Part shown: positions 1 to 9,290 of the stretch, piece by piece
Numbering within the stretch: the first letter of the stretch is position 1
How the letters are laid out: each line of letters opens with the position of its first letter
NCBI RefSeq assembly: GCF_900142285.1
Contig: NZ_FRAJ01000006.1
Span: 104,530 to 168,529, forward strand
DNA: 64,000 bases
Source of the DNA: Caminicella sporogenes DSM 14501
Lineage (GTDB): Bacteria; Bacillota; Clostridia; Peptostreptococcales; Caminicellaceae
Direction: 5' to 3'
Notes under the pieces: model-generated
The model's input: only the letters and a program-made list of their open reading frames with translations
Told to the model about the DNA's origin: nothing
Database searches by the model: none
Translations under genes and position numbers: made by a program

Positions 1-198
1 AAAGAAGCTCATGAGGCAGGTCTTGAAGTACATCCTTATACATTTAGATTAGATAAAGGAAGAATACCTAAATATGCTGAAAACTTTGAAGATATGTTAG
101 ATATCTTTTACAATAAAGTAGGAGTAGATGGAATATTTACTGATTTTCCTGATAGAGCAGTTGAATTTTTAAAGAAGTTACAAAAAAATGAGAAATAA
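1..198 (+). CDS. Glycerophosphodiester phosphodiesterase, C-terminal part
   Basis: The first frame reads without interruption from base 1 to a TAA at 196-198, giving the last 65 residues of a protein whose start lies outside the window. The piece has VHPYTF early on and GVDGIFTDFPD near the end, which is the closing part of the glycerophosphodiester phosphodiesterase TIM barrel (last strand, where the chain returns to a GI.TD.P motif). Such enzymes release glycerol 3-phosphate from deacylated phospholipids. A strong terminator follows at once, so this is the last gene of its transcript. The catalytic His and Glu residues near the N-terminus cannot be checked here. Confidence 0.85.
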   Translation, partial: KEAHEAGLEVHPYTFRLDKGRIPKYAENFEDMLDIFYNKVGVDGIFTDFPDRAVEFLKKLQKNEK

Positions 199-202
199 AA
201 AT

Positions 203-241
203 AAAAAGCTGCTGACAAAATGAATTGTCAGCAGCTTTTTT
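203..241 (+). terminator. Intrinsic terminator of the phosphodiesterase gene
   Basis: Arms of 16 bases (203-218 and 225-240) pair perfectly around a 6-base loop and end in a run of T, five bases after the stop codon. Confidence 0.9.
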
Positions 242-469
242 GCCGATATAATATTGAGATATATTAGATTTTGGAATTTTTGAAGATATTTTTGTTTATC
301 TTATGAAAATGTAAAATAGAAACTATGTTTTATAATGTAAATCAATTGTTTGAATTAAATAAATCGTGTAAAATAAAGAATAAAAATAATTTTGTAAATG
401 AGTGAAAGAATGAAAAAAATTATTAGTTTTATGCTTATATTTATAAAATGTTGATAGGAGGTTTATTAG

Positions 470-574
470 GGAGATTTTATATGTGGGTGGTTATGTCCTT
501 TTGGATTAATTGAGGAATTACTTTACAAAATACCTCATAATGCAATAAAAAGCCAGTTTGGTTTTAAAGAATAG
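470..574 (+). pseudogene. Remnant of a 4Fe-4S membrane protein (NapH/YccM-like)
   Basis: One frame, from just after a TAG at 467-469 to a TAG at 572-574, codes for about 34 residues that contain CGWLCPFGLIEELLYKIP. The C-x3-C-P-x-G pattern followed by an amphipathic helix is typical of polyferredoxin-like membrane proteins of the NapH/YccM type. There is no start codon in the frame and no partner cluster motif, so this is a fragment. An AGGAGG-like element at 456-462 may belong to the lost gene. What is seen: the motif and the stops; the family assignment is inference from a short match. Confidence 0.55.
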
Positions 575-916
575 TAAAGGAAAGGGCTCTTTTAAGAGTC
601 TTTTTTTATTTAAAAACGTAAATATTTTTTATAAAAAATTATGATTTTTAAATAAATGGAAGTTACTTAAGATAATTAATTGACAATTGATAATTGAATT
701 ATAAGGTTAGAATTAAATGTATAATAATATTTGTAATTTGGAATATTGAGATAAAGTGTTATAAAAAATATATTTATTTTTGAAATGTGACAAAACTGTA
801 AGTTTAATATCTTATTTGTTAGTTAAATAAATGGTTTAAAATGAGTAATTTAAGTAGAATAATTTTATAAAAAATATTAGTAAGAAATAAAAATAAATTT
901 ACAGGAGGTAAAATAA
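575..916. other. AT-rich intergenic stretch without a recognised gene
   Basis: No open frame of note. It contains a short hairpin (583-600) followed by eight T, which could have ended the transcript of the decayed 4Fe-4S gene, and AATTGA-rich simple sequence around 675-705. It ends in the strong ribosome binding site AGGAGG at 903-908 in front of the decayed ABC gene. Confidence 0.5.
583..608 (+). terminator. Probable terminator after the 4Fe-4S remnant
   Basis: GGCTCTT pairs with AAGAGTC (one G-U pair) and is followed by an eight-base T run. It lies ten bases after the stop of the remnant. Confidence 0.65.
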
Positions 917-1139
917 ATGAGTATTATTTTAGATGTTAAGGATTTAAAAAAAGTATATGGTTCAAGAGGAAATACTTATACTGCACTTTGATGAGTCAAC
1001 AGGGGCACTTGATTCCAAATCATCAACTTTATTTAACTTAAAAGAATATATTGTTAACTTTAAAATTATTGATTTTATGCTGCCAATATTGAATAATCTA
1101 CACGACAATAATAACATAATTTTCAAAAAAATAAAATAG
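917..1139 (+). pseudogene. ABC transporter ATPase (MacB/LolD-like) with the middle deleted
   Basis: An ATG at 917, eight bases after AGGAGG, starts a normal ABC ATPase N-terminus (LDVKDLKKVYGSRGNTYTAL) that stops at a TGA at 989-991. Two bases earlier, in another frame, the text jumps to HFDESTGALDSKSS, which corresponds to the Walker B/D-loop region DEPTGALDS with Pro changed to Ser. Walker A, Q-loop and signature motif, about 130 codons, are therefore missing, and the two halves are in different frames. The tail to 1139 no longer resembles the family. No functional ATPase can be made. The family is that of ATPases paired with FtsX/MacB-type permeases; the permease is not present here. Confidence 0.75.
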
Positions 1140-1428
1140 TTTACACGAAAATATTTACAAATTTTATAAAGTGTGCTACACTTTTTTAAAAAGTAAAAAA
1201 TTTACATATTCAAATGTACTGAAGATTAATATTAATATGTATTTAAATGAAAATAATTTAGTGAAAATAAGATTTAATTTCACTTAAGGTTCTAACATTA
1301 TTAAACTGATAAATGAGAATGAATTTTCTTTAGAATGTAAAATAAATCATGCTATAAAAGATAATGATACATTAAAAAGTGTATTGATTTACAGTAGATA
1401 CTATGTTAAGGAGGAATACTATGTATGA
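1135..1428 (+). pseudogene. Decayed coding frame upstream of the ABC exporter
   Basis: One frame is open from 1135 to 1425 except for a single TAA at 1285-1287. It ends in a TGA at 1426-1428 that overlaps the ATG of the next gene in the ATGA pattern typical of translational coupling. About 97 sense codons with one stop is longer than chance favours in DNA this AT-rich. No start codon with a ribosome binding site is visible. I do not recognise the product. A weak hairpin followed by T (1168-1187) lies inside it. It could equally be non-coding leader sequence. Confidence 0.35.
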
Positions 1429-2147
1429 TAGAAGTTAAAAATCTAGTTAAATTATATAAAAATGTTACAGCAATACAAAATATATCAATTAATTTTGAAC
1501 CATGTAAGGTAACATGTATTTTAGGACCAAATGGGAGTGGAAAAACAACTTTAATTAAATCAATATGTGGATTATTAGATATTGATGAAGGGAGTATTTA
1601 TATTTCTGGATTACAAATGAATGAAAAGAATCGTTCTAAAATAATGTCTAAAATTGGTTGTGTTTTTGATGGGCAGCGTAATTTATATTGGCGAGTAACA
1701 GTACTTGATAATTTTTATTATTTTGGAACTTTAAAAGGTGTTAATATGCATACTTTAAAAAATAGAATTGATGATTTAATAAATAAATTTGAAATAAAAA
1801 GCCTTCTAAATAGAAAAGTTGGAACTTTGTCTTTAGGAGAACGTCAAAAAGTAAGTTTAATAACAGCAATACTCCATAGACCTGAAGTGTTAATATTAGA
1901 TGAACCGACAAATGGATTAGATATTGTTTCAAAAAAACAATTAGTTGATTTAATTAATATGTTAAAAACAACAGAGAGCGTAACAATTATAATAACTTCA
2001 CATGAATCACAATTTATGACAAGAGTATCAGATAACTATATATTTCTTAAAAATGGAATTATACAGTCCATAATTAGTGAAAAGAAACTTACTCAAGAGA
2101 GTCTTGAAAAGCAATATATAGAGATATATGCAAAAGAGGGGGGCTAA
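1425..2147 (+). CDS. ABC-2 type exporter, ATP-binding protein
   Basis: A 240-residue ATPase that would power the permease encoded two bases downstream. Walker A GPNGSGKT is at 34-41, the signature LSLGE at 135-139, Walker B VLILDEPTNGLD at 155-166, and the switch His in ITSHES near 190. Sequence and length fit the ATPases of ABC-2 exporters (drug, antibiotic or peptide efflux). AAGGAGG at 1408-1414 sets the start at 1425; the ATG at 1421 is out of frame and runs into a stop. The substrate cannot be told from sequence. It sits directly downstream of decayed ABC genes, so the exporter may be the surviving part of a larger locus. Confidence 0.88.
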   Translation: MIEVKNLVKLYKNVTAIQNISINFEPCKVTCILGPNGSGKTTLIKSICGLLDIDEGSIYISGLQMNEKNRSKIMSKIGCVFDGQRNLYWRVTVLDNFYYFGTLKGVNMHTLKNRIDDLINKFEIKSLLNRKVGTLSLGERQKVSLITAILHRPEVLILDEPTNGLDIVSKKQLVDLINMLKTTESVTIIITSHESQFMTRVSDNYIFLKNGIIQSIISEKKLTQESLEKQYIEIYAKEGG

Positions 2148-2149
2148 AA

Positions 2150-2929
2150 ATGAATTACTTAAAAGCAGTTTATGCTGAATACCGCTTGGGTTTAAAACAA
2201 TTGTTTTCATATAAGATGAACTTTTTTTCAGAAATGGCAACAATTGCAATACTTTATTTTGCATTGGTTTTTATGAATTCAGGAAATAGTTTGGGTTCTA
2301 TTTATAATACATATTCTACAGATTCTAAATCACTTATGTTATTAGGATATGTTTTTTGGAATTTTTCAGTGTCAACAATTAATTTTGCCAGCTCAGAAAT
2401 TAGTTCAGAGGCAACTAAAGGAACATTGGAACAAAAATTAATGGCATGTGTAGGGCTACCAATATTATTGTTTGGAAAACTACTTTCAGGAAATACACTT
2501 ATAATATTAGAAACGATTATGCTTTTGATTATTTCTAAGATATTCTTTAATATAGGATTATCATTCACAATAATTTCCATAGTTTCTTTGTTAATAACTC
2601 TAATTGGAATGTATGGTTTTGGTTTGATTTTTGGAGGTTTAGCTCTAAAAGAGAAAAGAATATCAAAACTTGTTTTTATAGTTCAAATAATTTTATTATT
2701 TATTGGTGGTATATTTAATGAAAAAGGTCTGATATTTAATATTCATAGAATAATTCCTTTATATAATGGCATAATTGTTGCTAGACAATCTATAGCGAAC
2801 TCACAATATAATGTTGTGGATTTAAATATTCTTATTTTGTCTTCTTTATTTTGGATTATAGTTGGAGTTTATATTTTCAAGTACTTTTTTAAAAAAGCAA
2901 GAAAACTTGGAATACTTAATCAGTACTAA
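2150..2929 (+). CDS. ABC-2 type exporter, membrane permease
   Basis: A 259-residue integral membrane protein with about six hydrophobic segments: N-terminal segment near 25-45, further ones near 65-85, 105-130, 135-165, 175-195 and 225-250. This is the fold of ABC-2 permeases such as those of antibiotic efflux systems. It starts two bases after the ATPase stop, behind a GGGGGG-rich ribosome binding site, so the two are co-translated. It has no large extracellular domain, so it is not of the MacB type. Substrate unknown. Confidence 0.85.
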   Translation: MNYLKAVYAEYRLGLKQLFSYKMNFFSEMATIAILYFALVFMNSGNSLGSIYNTYSTDSKSLMLLGYVFWNFSVSTINFASSEISSEATKGTLEQKLMACVGLPILLFGKLLSGNTLIILETIMLLIISKIFFNIGLSFTIISIVSLLITLIGMYGFGLIFGGLALKEKRISKLVFIVQIILLFIGGIFNEKGLIFNIHRIIPLYNGIIVARQSIANSQYNVVDLNILILSSLFWIIVGVYIFKYFFKKARKLGILNQY

Positions 2930-3135
2930 ATTTATATATTTATAAATTTTATGTTTTACTTACTCAAGATATTAATATATTACATTTTTATAATCAACTA
3001 TACAATATTATAGAAAGAAGGAAATTAAAGTAAGTAGCATTTTAAAATAGATAAAACAAATAAAGAATAAAAACTATAGGTAAAAATTATCAGATAAAGG
3101 TAAAAATATAATTGAATTAAGAACAGTATTTGAGA

Positions 3136-3183
3136 AAAGCTGTCTTGTTTAGAGGTTAATTTCTAAACAAAACAAACAGCTTT
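3136..3183 (-). terminator. Long hairpin between the exporter and the methyltransferase
   Basis: Two stacked stems: AAAGCTGT with ACAGCTTT on the outside, TTGTTTAGA with TCTAAACAA on the inside. It lies three bases beyond the stop of the minus-strand methyltransferase gene. The T run is short on both strands, but the position between convergent genes suggests it ends both transcripts. Confidence 0.7.
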
Positions 3184-3185
3184 AT

Positions 3186-4562
3186 TTATACATTCCATCT
3201 CAATCCCTTAGGATAATGGTTTTTTAATGTATTATTAGATATTTTACTCCAACCAATAGAGTAGCCATCTATAAGGACTAATGACCAGCCTTTTTTAGCA
3301 TTTATTTTTAAGGATTCTCCTTTTAGATATAAATAAATTTCTTCTGATGAAGATTTAAAAGGTATAGTATTTTTTACTTCAGTAGATTTTAAACTAAGTG
3401 CTAGAGCATGAGATGGTTCAAATCTGTTCTTTTTAAAAGTTCCTAAGTGCCATCCGGGTCTTAATACTTTTAGCTTAGTAAAATCTGTTATTTCAAGAGG
3501 TGAAATATAAAGATGTTCTCCAAATAAAAAATAATTTCCTTCTGGTGTTTTAGTTAAAAAATTATTGCAAAAATCGTAAAAATCTTTTAGATTATTTTTT
3601 AATTTCAGTGGTTTAATTTTTTTAGCTTTTCTCGTTGTATATATATTATCATCTCTTTTTTTTAAAATGGCAATATAATGACCTTCTCCCTTTAATTTGT
3701 GAGGCCAAAGTCTTATTGTATTTTTTAGATTTTCGTTTGTAGAATTTATCCATTGAGGTTTGCCGTTATCAAAATATTTATAAGTATTTACTCTTTGTAT
3801 TTCAAAGTTTTTGTTCTTTTTTAAAAATTTATCGATTACACCTTCATTTTCTTCTGGTGAAAATGTACAAGTTGAATATACGAGTATGCCTTCAGGCATT
3901 AGCATTTCAGCGGCACTATTTAAAATATTTAACTGTCTGTCTGCACAAAATGATACATTTTTAAGATTCCATTCTTTTATTGCTTCAGGATTTTTCCTAA
4001 ACATACCTTCTCCAGAGCAAGGTGCATCAACTAATATTTTATGAAAATATCCTTTGAAAATTTTAGAGAGATTTTCAGGGCTTTCATTTGTTACTATACA
4101 GTTTTTTATTCCCATTCTTTCAATATTTTGAGATAATATCTTTGCTCTGGAAGGAATTATTTCATTTGAAACTAAAATACCTTTTCCTTGAAGTCTAGAG
4201 GCAATGTGAGTAGATTTTCCACCGGGAGCAGCACACAGGTCTAATATTTTTTCTCCGGGTTTTGGGTTAAGCACAGTGCCTACAGTCATTGCACTAGGTT
4301 CTTGAATATAATAAAGACCTGCATCATGGTAAGGATGCTTTCCGGGTTTGTCTTTTTCTTCAAAGAAAAAACCTTCGTCTACCCAAGGAATACTTTCTAA
4401 ATGAAATGGATTGATGTTTAAAAAGTTTTCAATATCGATTTTTAAAGTATTAATTCTAATTCCTTGAACTTTAGGAGATTTATAACTTTTTATAAATAAA
4501 TCATAATCTTCTTTAAGTAAAGAAGACATTTTTTCTAAAAAGTCTTTAGGTAAATTTAACAA
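3186..4562 (-). CDS. rRNA (cytosine-C5) methyltransferase, RsmF/NOL1-NOP2-Sun family
   Basis: A 458-residue RNA m5C methyltransferase. A SAM-binding site DLCAAPGGKSTH lies near residue 110. The two catalytic cysteines are in VDAPCSGEGMFRK and in YSTCTFSPEENE, the motif pair that defines the family. The C-terminal ~150 residues match the extra RNA-binding domain of RsmF-like proteins. I place the start at a TTG (4562): GAGGTGG ends five bases upstream of it, while the GTG at 4571 overlaps that ribosome binding site. It stands alone and is convergent with the exporter genes. Which rRNA base is modified cannot be said from sequence. Confidence 0.9.
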   Translation of the reverse strand: MLNLPKDFLEKMSSLLKEDYDLFIKSYKSPKVQGIRINTLKIDIENFLNINPFHLESIPWVDEGFFFEEKDKPGKHPYHDAGLYYIQEPSAMTVGTVLNPKPGEKILDLCAAPGGKSTHIASRLQGKGILVSNEIIPSRAKILSQNIERMGIKNCIVTNESPENLSKIFKGYFHKILVDAPCSGEGMFRKNPEAIKEWNLKNVSFCADRQLNILNSAAEMLMPEGILVYSTCTFSPEENEGVIDKFLKKNKNFEIQRVNTYKYFDNGKPQWINSTNENLKNTIRLWPHKLKGEGHYIAILKKRDDNIYTTRKAKKIKPLKLKNNLKDFYDFCNNFLTKTPEGNYFLFGEHLYISPLEITDFTKLKVLRPGWHLGTFKKNRFEPSHALALSLKSTEVKNTIPFKSSSEEIYLYLKGESLKINAKKGWSLVLIDGYSIGWSKISNNTLKNHYPKGLRWNV

Positions 4563-4750
4563 ATATACCACCTCATTTATTTAAACGATAATAAATTTTA
4601 CTATTATTAATTTAGCCAAAAATGATTAAAAAAACAAGAATGCTTTTGACGCTGTTTTCTTTATTTATACAAATTTATACTTAATTAATAAACTAAGAAA
4701 TGAAAAGTTTATTATTTTCAATAAATTTACTGTAATATTCATACAAATTA

Positions 4751-4779
4751 TTGTACAGATTGTCATTTTGTGGTACTAT
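4751..4779 (+). promoter_or_regulatory. Probable sigma-A promoter of the Spo0E-like gene
   Basis: TTGTAC (4751-4756) and TACTAT (4774-4779) are separated by 17 bases and end 46 bases before the start codon. Match to consensus is moderate. Confidence 0.45.
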
Positions 4780-4825
4780 ATATAGCAAGGAATGAGATTA
4801 ATTATGTACTTAGGGGAGATAAACT

Positions 4826-5014
4826 ATGAAGATGGAGGAATTAAAGAAAATAGAAGACAAGATTGAATATTTGAGGAAATGTTTGCACGAATCAATTGAT
4901 AATAATGAAAGTCTTTTAGTAAAACAAGTTATATTTTTAAGTCAGCAATTAGATGAAGTTCTTAATGAGTATAATAATATAAAAAATGAATTAAACATGG
5001 GCTTTGGTATATAA
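4826..5014 (+). CDS. Spo0E family aspartyl-phosphate phosphatase
   Basis: A 62-residue protein of two helices. The first has the pattern IEDKIEYLRKCLHE; the second carries FLSQQLDEVLNEYN, the SQxLD signature of the Spo0E family. Members dephosphorylate Spo0A~P (or a similar response regulator) and so delay sporulation. A GGGGAG ribosome binding site precedes the ATG at 4826, with its own promoter upstream and a terminator downstream, so it is a single-gene unit. A second, shorter Spo0E-like protein is encoded at 45159-45296. Confidence 0.85.
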   Translation: MKMEELKKIEDKIEYLRKCLHESIDNNESLLVKQVIFLSQQLDEVLNEYNNIKNELNMGFGI

Positions 5015-5081
5015 GAATATATTTGTTTAGCTATTTTTTAAATAAAATGAGAAGGTTGTTTGTAATCGTTTGTGTTTATAG

Positions 5082-5107
5082 AAGCTGCGGGTATCCGTAG
5101 TTTTTTT
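5082..5107 (+). terminator. Terminator of the Spo0E-like gene
   Basis: A stem of about nine pairs (CTGCGG with CCGTAG in the core, one G-U) with a GTAT loop, followed by eight T. Confidence 0.75.
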
Positions 5108-5434
5108 ATTATTAAAAATTTTTTGCGATTAAGTTTAGTTAGATTAAATTTCTAATTATTTTTAAAACTTTAGGAAAATTTTCAAACTTGCAAAGTCAAG
5201 TTTATAAGTTGCAAACTAAATTAGTAAACTTTTACTAAAAATTTATGTAACTTTATTTTAAAATTTAATTTGTTTTAAGTTTTTTTAAAATTATTCCAAG
5301 ACAATCAAGATAATTTTGTTAGGAAATATGTATATCTGTATTTTTTAATAAAGTATATATCTTAAATTAAATAATTACCCATTGATAAGAAGTATAGTAA
5401 TTTTTTTTGAACAAAAATTTACTATAAAAATAGA
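5108..5434. other. AT-rich leader region ahead of the galactose operon
   Basis: No open frame, tRNA or riboswitch-like structure that I can recognise. It holds runs of A and T and a phrase around 5180-5240 in which AAACTT and AAGTTT elements alternate, which may bend or bind a regulator; I cannot assign one. Confidence 0.4.
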
Positions 5435-5464
5435 TTGACAACACATTAAAAAGTTTAGTAAAAT
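5435..5464 (+). promoter_or_regulatory. Promoter of the mgl-gal operon
   Basis: A perfect TTGACA (5435-5440) and TAAAAT (5459-5464) with an 18-base spacer. Transcription would start near 5471, about 55 bases before mglB. Confidence 0.7.
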
Positions 5465-5475
5465 TTTCATATACG

Positions 5476-5487
5476 GAAAACGATTTC
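5476..5487 (+). promoter_or_regulatory. LacI/CcpA-type operator at the mgl start site
   Basis: GAAAACGATTTC is a near-perfect palindrome around a central CG, the hallmark of LacI-family sites. It lies just downstream of the predicted transcription start, where bound repressor would block RNA polymerase. It could serve the GalR-like protein encoded at 13328-14338, or CcpA: it matches the cre consensus except for the two leading bases. Confidence 0.6.
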
Positions 5488-5526
5488 AATAAAAATAATA
5501 AAAATTTTAAAAGGGGGAATTTTTAA

Positions 5527-6570
5527 ATGAGAAAATTTTTAACATTATTACTTGCATTTTCGCTTATTTTTTCATTAGCGGCGTGTGGTTCAAAAACTGG
5601 AACAGGTAACGAAGGAGCAAACAAAGCAGAACTACCGAAGATTGGTGTAACGATTTATAAGTTTGATGACAATTTTATGTCTTTTGTACGCCGTGCTATA
5701 GAAAATGAGGCTAAAGGCAAGGCAGAATTGATTTTAAATGACTCTCAAAATAATCAAGCTACTCAAAATGAGCAAGTAGATATGATGATTTCAAAAGGAG
5801 TAAAAGCGTTGGCTATTAATTTAGTTGACCCTCAAGCAGCTCCTACGATAATTTCAAAAGCTAAACAAGAAAACATACCAATAATATTCTTTAATAAAGA
5901 ACCAAGTGAAGAAGCTATGAAATCTTATGATAAAGCTTGGTATGTAGGTACTACATCATCTCAATCAGGGGTTATACAAGGTCAGTTAATAGCTAAGGCA
6001 TGGAAGGCTCATCCTGAATGGGATAAAAATGGAGATGGAAAGATGCAGTATGTAATGTTAAAAGGAGAGCCAGGACATCCAGATGCTGAAGCACGTACAA
6101 AATATTCTATAGAAACTATAGTAGCAGAAGGTATAGAAGTTGAACAGTTAGAGCTTCAAACTGGAATGTGGGATACAGTTAAAGGTAAAGAATTAATGGA
6201 TGCATGGTTGTCTAAGCATGGGGATAATATTGAGTTTGTAATTGCTAACAATGATGCTATGGCATTAGGCGCACTTCAATCATTACAAGCTAATGGATAT
6301 TTTGAAGGAGATAAATTTATGCCAGTTGTTGGTGTAGATGCAATTCCTGATGCATTAGAACAAATTAAGAAAGGTTTAATGGTAGGTACAGTATTAAATG
6401 ATGCTAAGAATCAAGGTAAAGCTACATTAGAATTGGCTTTAAATGTTGCTAATGGAAAAGACCCATTAGAAGGTACTGAATGGAAGTTAGACGATAAGAA
6501 GGCTGTACGTGTACCATATGTTGCTATAACAAAGGATAATATAGAAGTGGCTGAGGAAGCATATAAATAA
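5527..6570 (+). CDS. mglB: Galactose/methyl-galactoside ABC transporter, binding lipoprotein
   Basis: A 347-residue periplasmic-type sugar-binding protein. It has a lipoprotein signal peptide with lipobox LAAC (Cys20), so it is anchored to the outer face of the membrane. The calcium-binding loop [11 protein letters not shown] at about 166-176 followed by [13 protein letters not shown] is characteristic of the galactose/glucose-binding protein MglB. It captures galactose or methyl-galactosides for MglA/MglC. GGGGGAA before the ATG at 5527 is the ribosome binding site. First gene of the galactose operon, under an operator overlapping the transcription start. Confidence 0.92.
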   Translation: MRKFLTLLLAFSLIFSLAACGSKTGTGNEGANKAELPKIGVTIYKFDDNFMSFVRRAIENEAKGKAELILNDSQNNQATQNEQVDMMISKGVKALAINLVDPQAAPTIISKAKQENIPIIFFNKEPSEEAMKSYDKAWYVGTTSSQSGVIQGQLIAKAWKAHPEWDKNGDGKMQYVMLKGEPGHPDAEARTKYSIETIVAEGIEVEQLELQTGMWDTVKGKELMDAWLSKHGDNIEFVIANNDAMALGALQSLQANGYFEGDKFMPVVGVDAIPDALEQIKKGLMVGTVLNDAKNQGKATLELALNVANGKDPLEGTEWKLDDKKAVRVPYVAITKDNIEVAEEAYK

Positions 6571-6621
6571 GAGTTTCTATTGAAATATGAATATATACTG
6601 ATAGCTTATTGTAAGTTGTTG

Positions 6622-6649
6622 CAAGGATGCATCTGCATCCTTGTTTATT
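6622..6649 (+). terminator. Hairpin between mglB and mglA (attenuating terminator)
   Basis: CAAGGATGCA and TGCATCCTTG pair perfectly, and TTTATTT follows. As the downstream genes mglA and mglC need the same promoter, it probably acts as a leaky terminator or mRNA stabiliser that leaves more mglB than mglAC message, as is common for binding-protein genes. Confidence 0.7.
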
Positions 6650-6679
6650 TAGATAGAGAATAGAATGGGGTGAAAGCCT

Positions 6680-8200
6680 ATGAGCAGCAATAATTCACAG
6701 TCAAAAGAAAAGTATTTGTTGGAAATGATAGGTATAACCAAAGAATTTCCCGGAGTTAAAGCGTTAGACGGTGTACAGTTAAAAATTCGACCGGGTAGTG
6801 TACATGCGTTAATGGGAGAAAACGGAGCAGGTAAATCAACTCTAATGAAATGTTTATTTGGCATATATAAAAAAGATGGAGGGAAGATTTTATTAGAGGG
6901 CAGAGAAGTAAATTTTCATTCTTCAAGAGAAGCTTTAGATAATGGAGTTTCAATGGTGCATCAAGAATTAAATCAAGTACAGACAACAAGGGTAATGGAT
7001 AATATTTGGTTAGGACGTTTTCCTAAAAAGGGATTTTTTATTGATGAAGACAAGATGTATAACGATACACTAAAAATTTTCAAAGAATTGGATATTCCTA
7101 TAGATCCACGTGAAAAAATTCAAAATTTAACAGTATCCGAAAGCCAGATGGTAGAGATAGCTAAAGCAGTTTCTTATGATTCAAAGATAATAGTAATGGA
7201 TGAACCTACTTCTTCACTTACAGAAAAAGAAGTAAATCATTTGTTTAAAATTATAAGGGCTTTAAAAGCTAGAGGAGCAGGAATTATATATATTTCTCAT
7301 AAAATGGCAGAGATTAAAGAAATTGCAGATGAAGTTACTATAATGCGTGATGGACGCTGGATAGCAACTGAATTTATTGAAAATATAACGACTGATGAAA
7401 TAATAAATTTGATGGTTGGACGTGATTTAACTAATCGTTTTCCACCAAAGACAAATGAGCCCGGAGAAGTAATTTTAGAAGTTAAGAATTTAACTGCAAC
7501 ATATCAGCCATCGATTAAAGATATTTCATTTGAACTTAGAAAAGGAGAAATTTTAGGAATTGCAGGTTTGGTAGGAGCTAAGAGAACTGAACTTGTTGAA
7601 GCTATTTTTGGTATAAGGCGTATAGAATCTGGAAGTATATATCTTCATGGTAAAAAAATAAATAATAAAAATCCGCGTGAAGCAATTAAAAATAAATTTG
7701 CTCTAGTTACAGAAGAAAGACGTGCGACAGGGATTTTTCCTGTTTTAAGTGTCAGATTTAATGCTTTTATTTCTAATATAGATAAATATATAAAAAGTAA
7801 TAAATTGTTAGATGAAAAGAAAATAATAGATGATACTAATTGGGTTATTAATAGTATGAGGGTAAAAACTCCTTCACATAAAACACTTATAAGTTCATTG
7901 TCAGGTGGAAATCAGCAAAAAGTTATTATAGGAAGGTGGTTATTGACAGAACCTGAAATATTGTTGCTTGATGAGCCAACAAGAGGTATAGATGTTGGAG
8001 CAAAATATGAGATATATCAATTAATGATAGATTTGGCTAATAAAGGTAAAGGGATAATTATGGTATCTTCAGAAATGGCTGAATTGCTAGGAGTTACAGA
8101 TAGAATATTAGTTATGAGTAATGGTAGAGTAGCGGGTATTGTAAATACAAAGGAGACAACTCAAGAAGAAATATTAAAACTATCAGCTAAGTTTTTATAA
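6680..8200 (+). CDS. mglA: Galactose/methyl-galactoside ABC transporter, ATP-binding protein
   Basis: A 506-residue ATPase made of two fused nucleotide-binding domains. Domain 1 has Walker [10 protein letters not shown] at 46-54, signature LTVSESQ near 153, and Walker [12 protein letters not shown]. Domain 2 has a degenerate Walker [10 protein letters not shown] near 296, an intact signature LSGGNQQ and Walker [14 protein letters not shown] degenerate second P-loop is normal for MglA/RbsA-type proteins. GGGGTGAA upstream of the ATG at 6680 is the ribosome binding site. It pairs with the permease encoded after it. Confidence 0.92.
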   Translation: MSSNNSQSKEKYLLEMIGITKEFPGVKALDGVQLKIRPGSVHALMGENGAGKSTLMKCLFGIYKKDGGKILLEGREVNFHSSREALDNGVSMVHQELNQVQTTRVMDNIWLGRFPKKGFFIDEDKMYNDTLKIFKELDIPIDPREKIQNLTVSESQMVEIAKAVSYDSKIIVMDEPTSSLTEKEVNHLFKIIRALKARGAGIIYISHKMAEIKEIADEVTIMRDGRWIATEFIENITTDEIINLMVGRDLTNRFPPKTNEPGEVILEVKNLTATYQPSIKDISFELRKGEILGIAGLVGAKRTELVEAIFGIRRIESGSIYLHGKKINNKNPREAIKNKFALVTEERRATGIFPVLSVRFNAFISNIDKYIKSNKLLDEKKIIDDTNWVINSMRVKTPSHKTLISSLSGGNQQKVIIGRWLLTEPEILLLDEPTRGIDVGAKYEIYQLMIDLANKGKGIIMVSSEMAELLGVTDRILVMSNGRVAGIVNTKETTQEEILKLSAKFL

Positions 8201-8217
8201 GGCAAGGAGTGATTAAA

Positions 8218-9258
8218 TTGTTTAATGCAATTTCAAAGAAGATAAAGAGTTTATCTAAGAAAGATATATTGACATGGATGATGGATAATGCAATTTTTTT
8301 CGTACTACTTGGTTTACTTATAGTTATTATTTCAGTTTCACCAGATTTTATATCGGTTAGAAATTTTAAAAATATATTGGCTCAAGCATCGACACGTGTT
8401 ATCTTTGCTCTTGGAGTTGGTGGTATTATTGTTGCTAAAGGAACAGACCTTTCTTTAGGACGTCAAGTTGGATTTGCTGCTGTAATATCGGCTTCACTTT
8501 TACAAGCACCTGATTATGCTTATAAGATGTATCCTAATTTACCACAGTTGCCGCTTATTTTGCCAATATTGCTTGTTATGTTTGTTACAGGATTATTTAG
8601 CTTTATAAATGGATTTATTGTAGCTAAATTAAAGGTTGACCCATTTATTGCAACACTAGGAATGATGATAATAGTTTATGGTGTCAATTCGATTTATTTT
8701 GACCGACCGCCTTATGGTGCACAGCCGATTGGTGGGTTAGACCCTAAATTTGCTAAGTTTGCACAAGGGTATTTAAATTTTGGTGGTCTTAAGATTCCAT
8801 ACCTTATAATTTATGCAACAATAGTTACTATTATTATTTGGATATTATGGAATAAAACTAAGTTTGGAAAGAATATTTTTGCAATTGGTGGAAATCAAGA
8901 AGCTGCTGTTGTATCAGGAGTAGATGTGGTTAAATATTTATTAATGGTTTATACTTTAGCAGGACTTCTTTATGGTTTTGGTGGCTGTTTAGAAGCTGCT
9001 CGTATTGGTAGTGCAACTAACAATACTGGTAATATGTATGAATTAGATGCTATAGCAGCATGTATAGTTGGAGGACTGTCTTTTTCAGGTGGAGTTGGTA
9101 GTGTAGGTGGTATAGTAACAGGAGTTCTTATATTCCAAGTTATAGCATATGGTTTGTCTTTTATTGGAATAAACCCATATATGCAGTTTATAATAAAGGG
9201 ACTTATAATTATATCTGCAGTAGCAATTGATTCACGTAAATATATCAAGAAAAAGTAA
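8218..9258 (+). CDS. mglC: Galactose/methyl-galactoside ABC transporter, permease
   Basis: A 346-residue membrane protein with eight to ten hydrophobic segments. It has the MglC features VDPFIATLGMM, the INGF...KLKVDPF stretch and GGLSFSGGVGSVGG near the end. I set the start at TTG 8218, eight bases after AAGGAG; the GTG at 8209 overlaps that ribosome binding site. It lies 17 bases after mglA and completes the sugar importer. The permease subfamily alone would not separate galactose from ribose, but the binding protein and galKTM around it do. Confidence 0.9.
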   Translation: MFNAISKKIKSLSKKDILTWMMDNAIFFVLLGLLIVIISVSPDFISVRNFKNILAQASTRVIFALGVGGIIVAKGTDLSLGRQVGFAAVISASLLQAPDYAYKMYPNLPQLPLILPILLVMFVTGLFSFINGFIVAKLKVDPFIATLGMMIIVYGVNSIYFDRPPYGAQPIGGLDPKFAKFAQGYLNFGGLKIPYLIIYATIVTIIIWILWNKTKFGKNIFAIGGNQEAAVVSGVDVVKYLLMVYTLAGLLYGFGGCLEAARIGSATNNTGNMYELDAIAACIVGGLSFSGGVGSVGGIVTGVLIFQVIAYGLSFIGINPYMQFIIKGLIIISAVAIDSRKYIKKK

Positions 9259-9290
9259 AAAATATATGCTTGAATTTAGAGGTGTCAGCT

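Noticed and set aside
7566..7600. A broken Walker A motif in the second MglA domain
   Set aside because: A degenerate second P-loop is normal in MglA/RbsA-type sugar ATPases.
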